Assembly (NCBI GenBank): GCA_016779225.1
Contig: JADHNZ010000006.1
Location: forward strand, 1-64,000
Reading direction: 5' to 3'
DNA length: 64,000 nucleotides
Source: Planctomycetota bacterium
Lineage (GTDB): Bacteria > Planctomycetota > UBA1135 > GCA-002686595
Notes under the pieces: generated by a model
The model's database searches: none
What the model was told of the DNA's origin: nothing
What the model saw: only the letters and a program-made list of their open reading frames with translations
Translations under genes and position numbers: made by a program
Shown: positions 56,124-64,000 of the stretch, in pieces
Position numbering within the stretch: the stretch's first letter is position 1
Layout: each line of letters starts with the position of its first letter

Positions 56124-57275
56124 ATGCAGCGCAGCCACTCGAAGCGACCGGCTCCCCTGGCACTTGCCGCTCTCCTCGTCCTCCCGGCCCTCGTCGATGC
56201 TCGCGGAGAGGACGGTGCCGCGCGACAGGACACGCAAGGGCCCCGCGTCCTTCCGGACGCCCCCGAGGGCGTGCCCCCGGTTCATGTGGTGGAGGGCGCC
56301 GGGGCCACCTCACCGGAGGAGATGCAGGACTTCGTCGAGTCCATCCCTGGCAGCAAGGCGAGCTTTGGGATGAAGGCCCTCCCTGGCGGCGCCTTCGTGC
56401 TGGGCAGCCCCGAGGACGAGGACGACCGCTCGGACGACGAGGGGCCTCAGGTGGAGGTGCGCCTCACGCCGTTCTGGATCGGGACCCACGAGGTCACCTG
56501 GGCCGAGTACAAGGAGTTCACGGACTCACTCGACCTGCAGCGCCGCAGCGCGGGAGCGGCAGAGGGCACGCCACAGGATCCCTGGTCGGATGCCGTCAGC
56601 CGCCCCACGCCGCCCTATGTGCCCATGGACTTCAACATGGGGATCGAGGGCTATCCGGCGATCTGCATGACCCAGTTCGCGGCGCGTCAATACACCAAGT
56701 GGCTGTCGATGAAGACGGGTCGCTGGTATCGCCTGCCTACGGAGGCCGAGTGGGAGTACGCGTGCCGGGCCGGCTCATCGACGGCCTACTCCTTCGGGGA
56801 CGACCCGGATGCCCTGGAGGACGCCGCCTGGTACTTCGACAACGCGGATGATCAGTACCAGAAGGTCGGCACGCGGCCGGCGAACGCCTGGGGCCTCTTC
56901 GACATGCACGGCAATGTGGCCGAGTGGTGCCTGGACGGCTACGACCCGAGCGCCTACTCCAAGCTCGAGCCGGGCACGCTTGACCCCGTGACCTGGGCCA
57001 CCGAGCTCTACCCTCGCGTGGTGCGCGGGGGCTCCTGGGACCACGACCCCGAGGACCTGCGCTCCGCCGCGCGGATGGCCTCCAAGGCGAGCTGGAAGGT
57101 CCAGGACCCTCAGATCCCGAAGAGCATCTGGTACCACACCGATGCCAAGTTCCTCGGCTTCCGGGTCGTCCGGCAACTCACCCCCCCGACGCCCGAGCAG
57201 GCCGCTCGCTGGTGGGAAGCGGATCTCGAGGAGGTCCGCACCATCGAGCAGCGCCAGCGCAAGGGCGACCGCTAA
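56124..57275 (+). CDS. Formylglycine-generating-enzyme-fold (SUMF1-like) protein
   Basis: Exported protein of 383 aa (signal LALAALLVLPALVDA). From about residue 85 it follows the SUMF1/FGE-sulfatase domain: MKALPGGAFVLGSPEDE, FWIGTHEVTWAEYKEF, RLPTEAEWEYACRAGS, NAWGLFDMHGNVAEWC and RVVRGGSWDHDP. True FGEs have cysteines after the RGGS segment; here that stretch has none, so it is unlikely to make formylglycine. Such proteins act in diverse oxidations or as binding modules. Divergent from apbE, 22 nt before the next gene on the same strand. Confidence 0.88.
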   Translation: MQRSHSKRPAPLALAALLVLPALVDARGEDGAARQDTQGPRVLPDAPEGVPPVHVVEGAGATSPEEMQDFVESIPGSKASFGMKALPGGAFVLGSPEDEDDRSDDEGPQVEVRLTPFWIGTHEVTWAEYKEFTDSLDLQRRSAGAAEGTPQDPWSDAVSRPTPPYVPMDFNMGIEGYPAICMTQFAARQYTKWLSMKTGRWYRLPTEAEWEYACRAGSSTAYSFGDDPDALEDAAWYFDNADDQYQKVGTRPANAWGLFDMHGNVAEWCLDGYDPSAYSKLEPGTLDPVTWATELYPRVVRGGSWDHDPEDLRSAARMASKASWKVQDPQIPKSIWYHTDAKFLGFRVVRQLTPPTPEQAARWWEADLEEVRTIEQRQRKGDR

Positions 57276-57297
57276 CTTCGAACCCAAGGCAGTCCCC

Positions 57298-58605
57298 ATG
57301 ACCAGCAACCCCATCCCCCCCTCTCGCAGGACCCTCCTGCAGACCTCCGGCGCGGCTGCGGCAGCGCTGACCCTCTCGCGGCCCGCGCTCGCCCTTCCTC
57401 CCGGCCGCGCTCGCAGGCGTGAGACCCTCCGCGTGGCGCTCGTGGGCTGCGGGGGGCGCGGAACCGGCGCGGCCATGCAGGCCCTCGCGACCGAGGGGGA
57501 TGTGAAGCTGGTCACCATGGCCGACGCCTTCTCCGATCGCCTCGAGGGCGCCCTCGAGGCCATCTCCCAGCGCCACGGTGAGCGCGTGGAGGTTCCGGCG
57601 GAGCGGCGCCATGTGGGGTTCGACGCCTACCAGAAGGCCATCGATGAGGATGTGGATGTGGTCCTCCTCGCGACCCCTCCCGGATTCCGCCCCTCACACT
57701 TCGAGTACGCCATCTCCAAGGACCGCCATGTGTTCATGGAGAAGCCCGTCGCCACCGATGCCCCGGGCGTGCGCAAGGTCCTGGCCGCGGCCGAGGCGTC
57801 GCGCCAGAAGGGGCTCAAGGTCGGCGTTGGGCTCCAGCGCCACCACGACGCTGGCTACCAGGAGACCGTCCGCCGCGTCCAGGAGGGTGCCATCGGGGAC
57901 CTGATCCTGATGCGCTGCTACTGGAACTCGGCTGGTGTGTGGGTCAACCCCCGCCGCCCCGAGCAGTCCGAGATGGAGTTCCAGATGCGCAACTGGTACT
58001 ACTTCAACTGGCTCTGCGGAGACCACATCGCCGAGCAGCACATCCACAACATCGATGTGTGCAACTGGGTGAAGGGCGGCCCGCCCGTGAAGGCCCAGGG
58101 AGTCGGAGGACGGCAGGTCCGCACCGGCAACGAGTTCGGCGAGATCTTCGACCACCACATGGTCGAGTTCACCTACGCCGACGGCACCAAGCTCCTGTCC
58201 GAGTGCCGTCACCAGAAGAACACCTGGGGCTCCGTCTCCGAGCACGCCCACGGCACCAAGGGAACGGCGACCTTCAGTCGCTACTCGATCGAGACCGAGG
58301 GCGAGAAGTGGCGCTATCGCGAGGAGGTCAAGAACCCCTACCAGGTGGAGCACGACCGACTCTTCGCCGCGATCCGCAGCGGCGTGGAGCACAACGAGGC
58401 CGAGTACGGAGCGACCTCCACCATGACCTCCATCCTCGGGCGCATGGCCACCTATAGCGGAAAGGAGGTCGACATGGAGAAGGCTCTCGCGAGCGAGAAC
58501 GACCTGATGCCCGAGCGCCTCGCCTGGGACGCAGCCCCCAAGTCCGCGCCGCTCGCCGACGGCTCTTACCCCATTCCCACCCCCGGCGTCTCCGAGCCCT
58601 ACTGA
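57298..58605 (+). CDS. Gfo/Idh/MocA-family oxidoreductase, Tat-exported, copy 2
   Basis: Protein of 435 aa from the ATG at 57298. Tat-type signal SRRTLLQTSGAAAAALTLS, then LVGCGGRGTGAAMQAL, VVLLATPPGFRPSHFEYA and the catalytic-region HVFMEKPVATDAP, with EQHIHNIDVCNWV in the substrate domain. It is a close paralogue of copy 1 (53736-55025) but on the other strand, with apbE and the SUMF1-fold gene between them. Probable NAD(P)-dependent oxidoreductase acting on a sugar derivative. The next small gene follows after 11 nt. Confidence 0.9.
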   Translation: MTSNPIPPSRRTLLQTSGAAAAALTLSRPALALPPGRARRRETLRVALVGCGGRGTGAAMQALATEGDVKLVTMADAFSDRLEGALEAISQRHGERVEVPAERRHVGFDAYQKAIDEDVDVVLLATPPGFRPSHFEYAISKDRHVFMEKPVATDAPGVRKVLAAAEASRQKGLKVGVGLQRHHDAGYQETVRRVQEGAIGDLILMRCYWNSAGVWVNPRRPEQSEMEFQMRNWYYFNWLCGDHIAEQHIHNIDVCNWVKGGPPVKAQGVGGRQVRTGNEFGEIFDHHMVEFTYADGTKLLSECRHQKNTWGSVSEHAHGTKGTATFSRYSIETEGEKWRYREEVKNPYQVEHDRLFAAIRSGVEHNEAEYGATSTMTSILGRMATYSGKEVDMEKALASENDLMPERLAWDAAPKSAPLADGSYPIPTPGVSEPY

Positions 58606-58616
58606 GAGTCCGCATC

Positions 58617-59090
58617 ATGAAGACCCTCCTCCTTGCAGCCCTGGCCGGGCTCTGCGCGGCGGCTGCCGTCGCGCCCTCTGTTGGCCTCCCCCTCGGCGGG
58701 GGCTTGCCCGAGACCGCCCGCACCTTGGCGGACGATGACGAGACCGAGCTGGACAAGCGCATGCTGGCCATCAAGGCCCAGGTGCGTACGCTCCGCCGAA
58801 GCCTGCGTGATGCGGAGAGCAACGACGCCTCGCTGGAGGCCCTGCACGCCCTGCAGGTGGCCGCACTCGAGGCCAAGCTCATGGAGCCGCGGCGGGCTGC
58901 GGGCGTGCCGGAGCCGGAGCGCCCCGCCTTCATCCGGGCGTACCGCCAGGAGATGGTCCGCTTCACCCTTGTGGCCCTCGAGACCGAGGCTGCTCTCCTC
59001 GCGGGAGATCAGGAGAAGGCGGGCGAGCTCTTCAGCGCCCTGCGGGACCTCGAGGATCCCGCGCACGAGCGGTTCACCGAGGACGGCTAG
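58617..59090 (+). CDS. Small secreted helical protein (cytochrome b562-like)
   Basis: Protein of 157 aa with a signal peptide (MKTLLLAALAGLCAAAAVA). The rest is predicted as four helices (LDKRMLAIKAQVRTLRRSL, LEALHALQVAALEAKL and two more). The end LRDLEDPAHERF recalls planctomycete proteins of the cytochrome b562 fold, whose last helix holds a His near the C-terminus; a Met ligand could be the M in KLMEP. The heme role is unproven. Probably cotranscribed with the preceding oxidoreductase. Confidence 0.5.
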   Translation: MKTLLLAALAGLCAAAAVAPSVGLPLGGGLPETARTLADDDETELDKRMLAIKAQVRTLRRSLRDAESNDASLEALHALQVAALEAKLMEPRRAAGVPEPERPAFIRAYRQEMVRFTLVALETEAALLAGDQEKAGELFSALRDLEDPAHERFTEDG

Positions 59091-59123
59091 ACCCTCGAGC
59101 CCTCCTCCGGAGTGAGCAGTCCC

Positions 59124-59155
59124 CGGCGGGGCGGCGGCGAGCCACTGCCCCGCCG
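59124..59155. terminator. Hairpin between convergent genes
   Basis: CGGCGGGGC / GCCCCGCCG, 9 bp with a 14-nt loop, in the 95-nt gap between convergent genes. Probable bidirectional terminator. Confidence 0.5.
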
Positions 59156-59185
59156 TTGCCTGTCACTCCGTTCAGTCCTGGTCGC

Positions 59186-61810
59186 TCACTCGACGGTCCA
59201 GTCCGAGAGGACCGTGCTCAGGTCCCCGGAGTGGGTGCCCAGGCGCACGGTGAAGGTGCCTGGCGCGAGGGCCCAGGCGCGGACCGGGCTCACAGAGCAG
59301 CGCACGGTGTAGACCGGGGCCCCTGTGGCCTGGTCCACCAGCTGCAGCAGGGGACGCTCCAGGCCCGGCAGCTCGACCTCCACGGAGTGAGCCAAGGGGG
59401 CCGGCCCCTGCTCCAGGGTATGGAAGCGTACTGGCCAGCCCGGGTAGGGCGCGGCCTCTGGGTCCTCGGGGTGCGCCCAGCGCGGCCAGGCCGTGAACGA
59501 CACCTGCTGGGTCAGCGGGTCGAGATCCACGATCCCGTAGCCCGGCATGCGGTCATGCAGCAGCTCGGGCTCGCGGCCCTGCCTCAGGGGGTTCGCAACC
59601 GCATGGACCCGAATGCGGTTGCCCCAGCCGTCCGTGAAGTTGCCCAGGTAGCGCGGAGAGCCAGCAGCGCGCTCAGCACCCTCGACCTCGGGGAACCACC
59701 GCCGAGGGAAGGTGTTGGCCACGGCCGGGGTGCAGAACGCAAAGGGCCCATCGCGGTGGGCCTCCACCCCGTACTGCACGACCGAGGCGAGGTGCTGGTC
59801 ACCCGCAACATGGAAGCTGTAGGAGCGCCTTGCCGCCCGGAGCGCTCGATCACGGGCGGAGCGGGGCCACCCGTTGGAGTCTCCATCAGCCGCCCGCTCG
59901 TCCCCCTCGATGAACTCCCCGGGACTTGCGTACCGCAGGCCGGGCACGACCCCGTCGTTGTTGGCCGTGGCCGGCAGGGTCGCCAGGTTCGCGAAGATGG
60001 TCTGCGACAGGATGCCCTTGACCGAGGTCTCCTCAGCCCAGGACGCGCCCCAGCTCTCCAGGAACCGCAGTTGCCTTGGGCCCAGGAGCAGCGCCCCCTC
60101 GGGGTCTCCCTGCAGCACGGGGTCGAAGCCCTCTGCACGGGGCCAGCCGTTCACGATCTGCCCCTCCGGACACGCCACGGAGGGCGAGGGCTTCCACATG
60201 CGGTCGGCCAGGATCGCAAACGAAGCCCCGCCGTAGTCCAGGGCCGTGTGATAGACGGGAATGCCTCCGGGGAGGGGCTCGGGATCGACAGGGTCTGGCA
60301 GATGAGAGACCTGCGTCGCGTGCACGGCACGAACGAAGCGTGGTCCAAGCTTGTAGCCGCCAAGGTCCTGGGCGGAGAGCTCGCGGCCCTCGGGGGCCAC
60401 GCCCGCCACCCCGCCGTTGCCCCAGACATTGCCGTGGTAGACATCGTGGTCGTCCGGGATGGTCACCGTCGGACGCGTGCGCGTCAGCTCTCCGAAGGAC
60501 CAGCACCACCGCTGCCACTTCATGTGGTAGTCGAGGAGGGCGTCCTCGAAGGGCGCCGTGATCGCGGGAGTGAGATCGCCCTCATAGATCTGGTCCCCAG
60601 CGAAGAACCAGAGGTCCGGCTCGTGCGCCGCGGCATTGCGGACGAGGTCCGCATGGGGAAACCACAGGCCCTGCTCATTCCACTGCAGGCCGCCGGTATA
60701 GCTCTTCACGCAGGACAGTGCTCCGACGCGCAGAGGCCGCTCCGCGCGGGGGGTGGCGGGGACGGTCACCGTGGGGCTGGTCCTCAGCTCCCCATCCAGC
60801 ATCCCCTGGACAGCGAGGCGCCGGGTCTCGGTGCCGCTCCACCCCTCCACCCGAAAGCGCGCCACGAAGGACTCGTCCTCGAGGTTGGCCCAGGCAAGGG
60901 TCTGGTCCCGCTCCAGGTCCACGAGCCGCCAGCGGGGAGCGTCGGCAAGAGGAAGCGGAGGCAGCTGCGCCGTCAGCTTGAGCACCCCGCCGTGCACCGT
61001 GTACTGGGTGCACAGCACGGGCCCAAAGGCCTCCTCGTCACGACTCGTGAGGCCTGAGCCTTCGGTGGTCCAGGTCCGGAAGAGATGCCCGCGCCGGCTT
61101 CCCTCCGGGCCGCCGTGGCTGCAGAGACCCAGGAGTCCATCCACGGCCCCGGCCTCGACCGAGAGGGTCGCGCTGACCGCCGCCTCCCCCTGTGCCTCGG
61201 GCCGCACGGCTCTCGCGGACAAGTAGACCCCCTGCGCCTCGGGCTGAACCACAACCTCGAGCCGCACGGGGCCCGAGCCCTCAAGGAGGCCCTCCGACGC
61301 TGCCAGCGTGGCGAGGCCCTCCAGGCGCGCGGTGTTCCGCATGGTCCACTGGCCGCGATCGCCGCCGGTCCCAAAGTCCTTGATCACCAGGCGCCCGTCA
61401 CCAGTGACCAACACGAGGGTGCCGCCGTCCGTCGCGGGGGTCTGATGGACCTGGGCACTCAGTCGCGGATCCACATGGTCCCCGCCTGCGCCGAGGATGA
61501 TCCCCGCCGCCTGCTCGGAGCGGCTCTGACCCGGATCGAGGGCCTCGAACTCCACTGCGACCTGAAAAGCACCCTTCGCCGGTGCCCCGGCCTCCGTCAG
61601 CCGCATCAGCGTGCGGAACGGCCAGCGCTCGCGCCCCTCGACGCAGACCCAGGGCCCCCCGCGCGCCCCTCGCCAATCGGCAAGCCGGTTGGCCCAGTGC
61701 TCCTCGTCAGTCCACACGCGGAGCCCGGGCATCTCCTGCGCGCGGGCCGAGCCCGTCGCACCAAGCCCCAGGAAGAAGACAGCCGCGAGGAGGGGCGTGC
61801 AGGATCGCAT
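59186..61810 (-). CDS. PhoD-type alkaline phosphatase/metallophosphoesterase
   Basis: Exported protein of 874 aa from the ATG at 61810 (signal LLAAVFFLGLGATGSARA). The C-terminal two-thirds is PhoD-like: GALSCVKSYTGG, FFAGDQIYEGD, TIPDDHDVYHGNVWG and SYSFHVAGDQHLASVVQYG match its Fe/Ca-binding Asp, Asn and His residues. The first 400 residues form a beta-rich domain with a laminin-G/concanavalin-like character (FQVAVEFEAL, RLEVVVQPEA). It probably hydrolyses phosphodiesters or monoesters outside the cell. It lies 78 nt downstream of the partial sulfatase gene on the same strand. Confidence 0.85.
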   Translation of the reverse strand: MRSCTPLLAAVFFLGLGATGSARAQEMPGLRVWTDEEHWANRLADWRGARGGPWVCVEGRERWPFRTLMRLTEAGAPAKGAFQVAVEFEALDPGQSRSEQAAGIILGAGGDHVDPRLSAQVHQTPATDGGTLVLVTGDGRLVIKDFGTGGDRGQWTMRNTARLEGLATLAASEGLLEGSGPVRLEVVVQPEAQGVYLSARAVRPEAQGEAAVSATLSVEAGAVDGLLGLCSHGGPEGSRRGHLFRTWTTEGSGLTSRDEEAFGPVLCTQYTVHGGVLKLTAQLPPLPLADAPRWRLVDLERDQTLAWANLEDESFVARFRVEGWSGTETRRLAVQGMLDGELRTSPTVTVPATPRAERPLRVGALSCVKSYTGGLQWNEQGLWFPHADLVRNAAAHEPDLWFFAGDQIYEGDLTPAITAPFEDALLDYHMKWQRWCWSFGELTRTRPTVTIPDDHDVYHGNVWGNGGVAGVAPEGRELSAQDLGGYKLGPRFVRAVHATQVSHLPDPVDPEPLPGGIPVYHTALDYGGASFAILADRMWKPSPSVACPEGQIVNGWPRAEGFDPVLQGDPEGALLLGPRQLRFLESWGASWAEETSVKGILSQTIFANLATLPATANNDGVVPGLRYASPGEFIEGDERAADGDSNGWPRSARDRALRAARRSYSFHVAGDQHLASVVQYGVEAHRDGPFAFCTPAVANTFPRRWFPEVEGAERAAGSPRYLGNFTDGWGNRIRVHAVANPLRQGREPELLHDRMPGYGIVDLDPLTQQVSFTAWPRWAHPEDPEAAPYPGWPVRFHTLEQGPAPLAHSVEVELPGLERPLLQLVDQATGAPVYTVRCSVSPVRAWALAPGTFTVRLGTHSGDLSTVLSDWTVE

Positions 61811-61888
61811 GTCGCCAAGTCTAGGCCGGCCCCGCACCACGGCCCACGCGCATCGGGCATGGGGCGTGCGGCGCGCTGACCGGCAGGC

Positions 61889-64000
61889 TCAGCGCAGGCG
61901 CGCACACTCGGGGCAGTCGCAGCTCGGCGGGAACCACTCGCGCGCGCCTGTGGAGGAGCCCGTGGCGCCGCTTCCGTAGCCAAGGGCTGCCAGCTGGGCC
62001 TCGTCCGCCTCCGAGAGGCTGGCCAGACGCACCAGGCCCGGCCGTGCGGCGCCCCGCAGCCAGGTGATCAGCTTGCGCCGGAGCTTCAGCGCGCGGAGGG
62101 GCTCGACCCGGGCGACATCGACTATGCACGCGGGGTCTCGCTCGAGATGGAACAGCCTGTGCCCGTGGAGGGGACGGGTCGGAAGGCCTCGCCTCTCCGG
62201 CGCGTCCACGAGGTCGAGGATGAGCAGGTCGCCACCCTCCTCGATGCTCGCCTGGGTCGCCCCCGAGGCCAGGGCGAAGCGCGCCTTCGCAGGCTCCTCC
62301 CCGAGGAGGTCCTCTCCGGGGAGTCCCGCGTCGTCGCCGAGCACCGCGAGGGCAAGGGTCCGGGGGATCCAGGACTGCTGGACGCTCCGCGGATCGCTCA
62401 GGCCCACGGGGATGCCGGGACCCGCGAGGATCATGGGGACATGCAGGGTGTCGGGATAGAGGCCCTGGTGGTCGAACCAGATCCCGTGTCCACCGAGAGA
62501 CTCTCCGTGGTCGGCCGTGAAGGCGATGGTGGCACCGGCGAGAGAGGGGTGCGCCAGCACGCGCGCAAGCGCGTCGTCCAGGTACTGCACCTCGCCGCGA
62601 TAGCGCTGAGCCAGCTCCCAGGCCGAGTCGGTCTCAGGCTCCCAGGTTGGCCGAGCCCACTCGGGAAGGGGCTCCTCGTCGGCGGGCGACTCCGCCGGAG
62701 TGAGGAACGCTGCGGGCGGTTCATAGGGAGCGTGGGCGTCGAAGAGGTGCAGCCAGAGGAAGCGATCTCGGCCAGCGGTCCGCTCCAGCGTCTCCTCGAG
62801 GGCCGGCAGCCGCTCGCTGAGATCGAGGTCGTGAGTTCGTGCCTCGTAGAAGCGTTCGAAGCCCTGGGACAGCCCACTCACCTCCTCACGGAGGTGGGGC
62901 ACCGAGACGAAGGCGGCCGTCTCGAAGCCCGCGCTGGAGAAGACCTCCGCCAGGCTCGTGACCTCCGGGGTGATCCCCATGCGGTTGTCGATGACGGCGG
63001 TCTCGGCCGGGTGCAGCCCCGTGAGCAGGGCCACATGGGAGGGCGTCGTCACATTGGTGGTCGCCCAGCAGTTGTCGAAGCGCATGCCCCGCGCGGCGAG
63101 AGCGTCCAGTGCGGGCGTGACCACAGCAGCGGCTCCAGCGCTGCACGAGAGGTGATCGTAGCGATGGGTGTCCGAGCTGATCAGCAGGACCGTGCGCCCT
63201 GAACCCAGACCCCGCACCGCCCGCGCATTCCCAAGGACGGCCACGCGGCGACCCGGCTGCTCCCCCACGAGGTGCACCGTGACCTCTGGGGCACGCGGGA
63301 TGGGGACAGAGAGCTCCTGCAATGGCCCGATCTCGAGGTCTCGAGCCAAGACGACGCCGCTCGCCGCCCGAAGCTCGACGCGCAGGCGGCCGTCGTACGG
63401 CTGAAACCGCTCGGGGACGCCGACGCTCACGACCAGCTGTGCCCCTTCGAGCCCCTGGAGAGGCTCGGGAATCCGGATCCGACCATGCACCTCGCCGGAG
63501 ATCGCAACGCCCTCGAGGGAGGCACCATCGCAGGTCACGCGCCGCCCCTCCTCCGGCGCAGGAAGGCTCCACAGCAGGGGGTTCTGATCCAGGTCCAGCA
63601 CGGAAGCGGCGCAGGCCCCCACCGCGGTCCCCACCGCGTCCTTCGCCGCGAACAGGATGCGGATCCCGTCGAGGGGCTCCTCGGGGCGCGGCACGCTCGT
63701 GAAGTCGAAGCGGCCGTAGGCGCCCTTTCCAGGGCTCTCGAGGACCGCCCGCTCCGAGAGGGCCACGACCTCGCCCGCGCGTACGAGGGCCACGGCCACC
63801 TGCGTGCGCTCCAGGGCACCCAGCCGTACACGAACCGCGTCGAAGTCCATCGGCCGGGTCGCGAGTGCAACCTCGAGCCCCACCGTCGCGCCCTCCCCCT
63901 CGAGCAAGACGCCGCCAGCAAGCGCTGCATCCCACGGGCCCTGCTCCGGCACAGGGGAGAGACGGGTCCCCTGGAGGGCCTGCAGCTCCGCACTCTCCGC
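61889..64000 (-). CDS. Sulfatase/phosphatase-superfamily protein, 5' end cut by the window
   Basis: The frame is open to the right edge; a GTG at 63952 exists, but the codons before it also look coding, so at least 704 residues are present and the N-terminus lies outside. The first 240 visible residues are beta-rich. The sulfatase-fold domain starts VLLISSDTHRYDHLSC; the nucleophile region reads TTPSHVALLTG, with Thr-x-Pro-Ser-His in place of CxPxR, a variant seen in other superfamily members that do not use formylglycine. FTADHGESLGGHGIWFDH gives the second metal site. The end carries a CPEC-type pair (CDCPECARL). Upstream of and probably cotranscribed with the PhoD-type gene. Confidence 0.82.
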   Translation of the reverse strand, partial: AESAELQALQGTRLSPVPEQGPWDAALAGGVLLEGEGATVGLEVALATRPMDFDAVRVRLGALERTQVAVALVRAGEVVALSERAVLESPGKGAYGRFDFTSVPRPEEPLDGIRILFAAKDAVGTAVGACAASVLDLDQNPLLWSLPAPEEGRRVTCDGASLEGVAISGEVHGRIRIPEPLQGLEGAQLVVSVGVPERFQPYDGRLRVELRAASGVVLARDLEIGPLQELSVPIPRAPEVTVHLVGEQPGRRVAVLGNARAVRGLGSGRTVLLISSDTHRYDHLSCSAGAAAVVTPALDALAARGMRFDNCWATTNVTTPSHVALLTGLHPAETAVIDNRMGITPEVTSLAEVFSSAGFETAAFVSVPHLREEVSGLSQGFERFYEARTHDLDLSERLPALEETLERTAGRDRFLWLHLFDAHAPYEPPAAFLTPAESPADEEPLPEWARPTWEPETDSAWELAQRYRGEVQYLDDALARVLAHPSLAGATIAFTADHGESLGGHGIWFDHQGLYPDTLHVPMILAGPGIPVGLSDPRSVQQSWIPRTLALAVLGDDAGLPGEDLLGEEPAKARFALASGATQASIEEGGDLLILDLVDAPERRGLPTRPLHGHRLFHLERDPACIVDVARVEPLRALKLRRKLITWLRGAARPGLVRLASLSEADEAQLAALGYGSGATGSSTGAREWFPPSCDCPECARLR

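Noticed and set aside
56124-57275. Authentic formylglycine-generating enzyme for the nearby sulfatase
   Set aside because: The catalytic cysteines after the RGGS motif are absent.

Overview
The window comes from a GC-rich (about 70 percent by eye) bacterium, most likely a planctomycete or a close PVC relative. The grounds are three sulfatase-family proteins, two Tat-exported Gfo/Idh/MocA oxidoreductases, an ASPIC/UnbV lipoprotein beside a TPR lipoprotein, a GreA with a very long N-terminal extension, a tmRNA tag ending ANNFALAA, and few convincing Shine-Dalgarno sequences. Many neighbours overlap by exactly 4 nt (ATGA, GTGA or TTGA), so translational coupling is common.

Layout. 59-4173 (minus): the fatty acid/phospholipid operon rpmF-plsX-fabH-fabD-fabG. 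4328-8914 (minus): alaS, recA and a recA promoter overlapped by a perfect inverted repeat. 8985-13543: a PfkB-type sugar kinase, a flippase-like membrane protein and two proteins of unknown function. 13991-16343: the trans-translation pair smpB-ssrA, tRNA-Leu(CAG), rsmG and tRNA-Trp(CCA). 16442-25317: poly(A) polymerase, an unassigned structured RNA with its own promoter and terminator (about 18098-18321), a secreted unknown protein, the coupled set amidohydrolase-like/dusB/HI0933-type flavoprotein, and an RlmI-like methyltransferase. 25526-33423: the GreA fusion, two lipoproteins, and a SahR-like ArsR-methyltransferase regulator with its operator in front of ahcY. 33552-42044: a sulfatase-like protein, GluQ-type synthetase, several small envelope proteins, a lipoprotein MsrA and a thioredoxin-like/TPR protein.

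42174-47177 looks like a genomic island. A functional tRNA-Asn(GTT) lies at the right end and a degenerate tRNA-Asn copy in the same orientation at the left. Between them are a DUF1826 protein, a COG0523/CobW metallochaperone GTPase and two related FAD-dependent proteins, a set reminiscent of zinc-limitation loci. The island has roughly the expected number of ACGT tetranucleotides, while the rest of the window almost lacks them (host genes write GAT-GTN, CAT-GTN, TAT-GTN), which supports recent transfer.

47365-64000 is exported metabolism: a metzincin protease, a DoxX-like protein, glnS, a canonical CxPxR sulfatase, two Gfo/Idh/MocA proteins flanking ApbE and a SUMF1-fold protein, a small helical secreted protein, a PhoD-type phosphatase and a sulfatase-like protein cut by the right edge. 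No CRISPR array, insertion sequence, integrase or rRNA gene was seen. Start sites are often uncertain because ribosome binding sites are weak; all counts are by eye.
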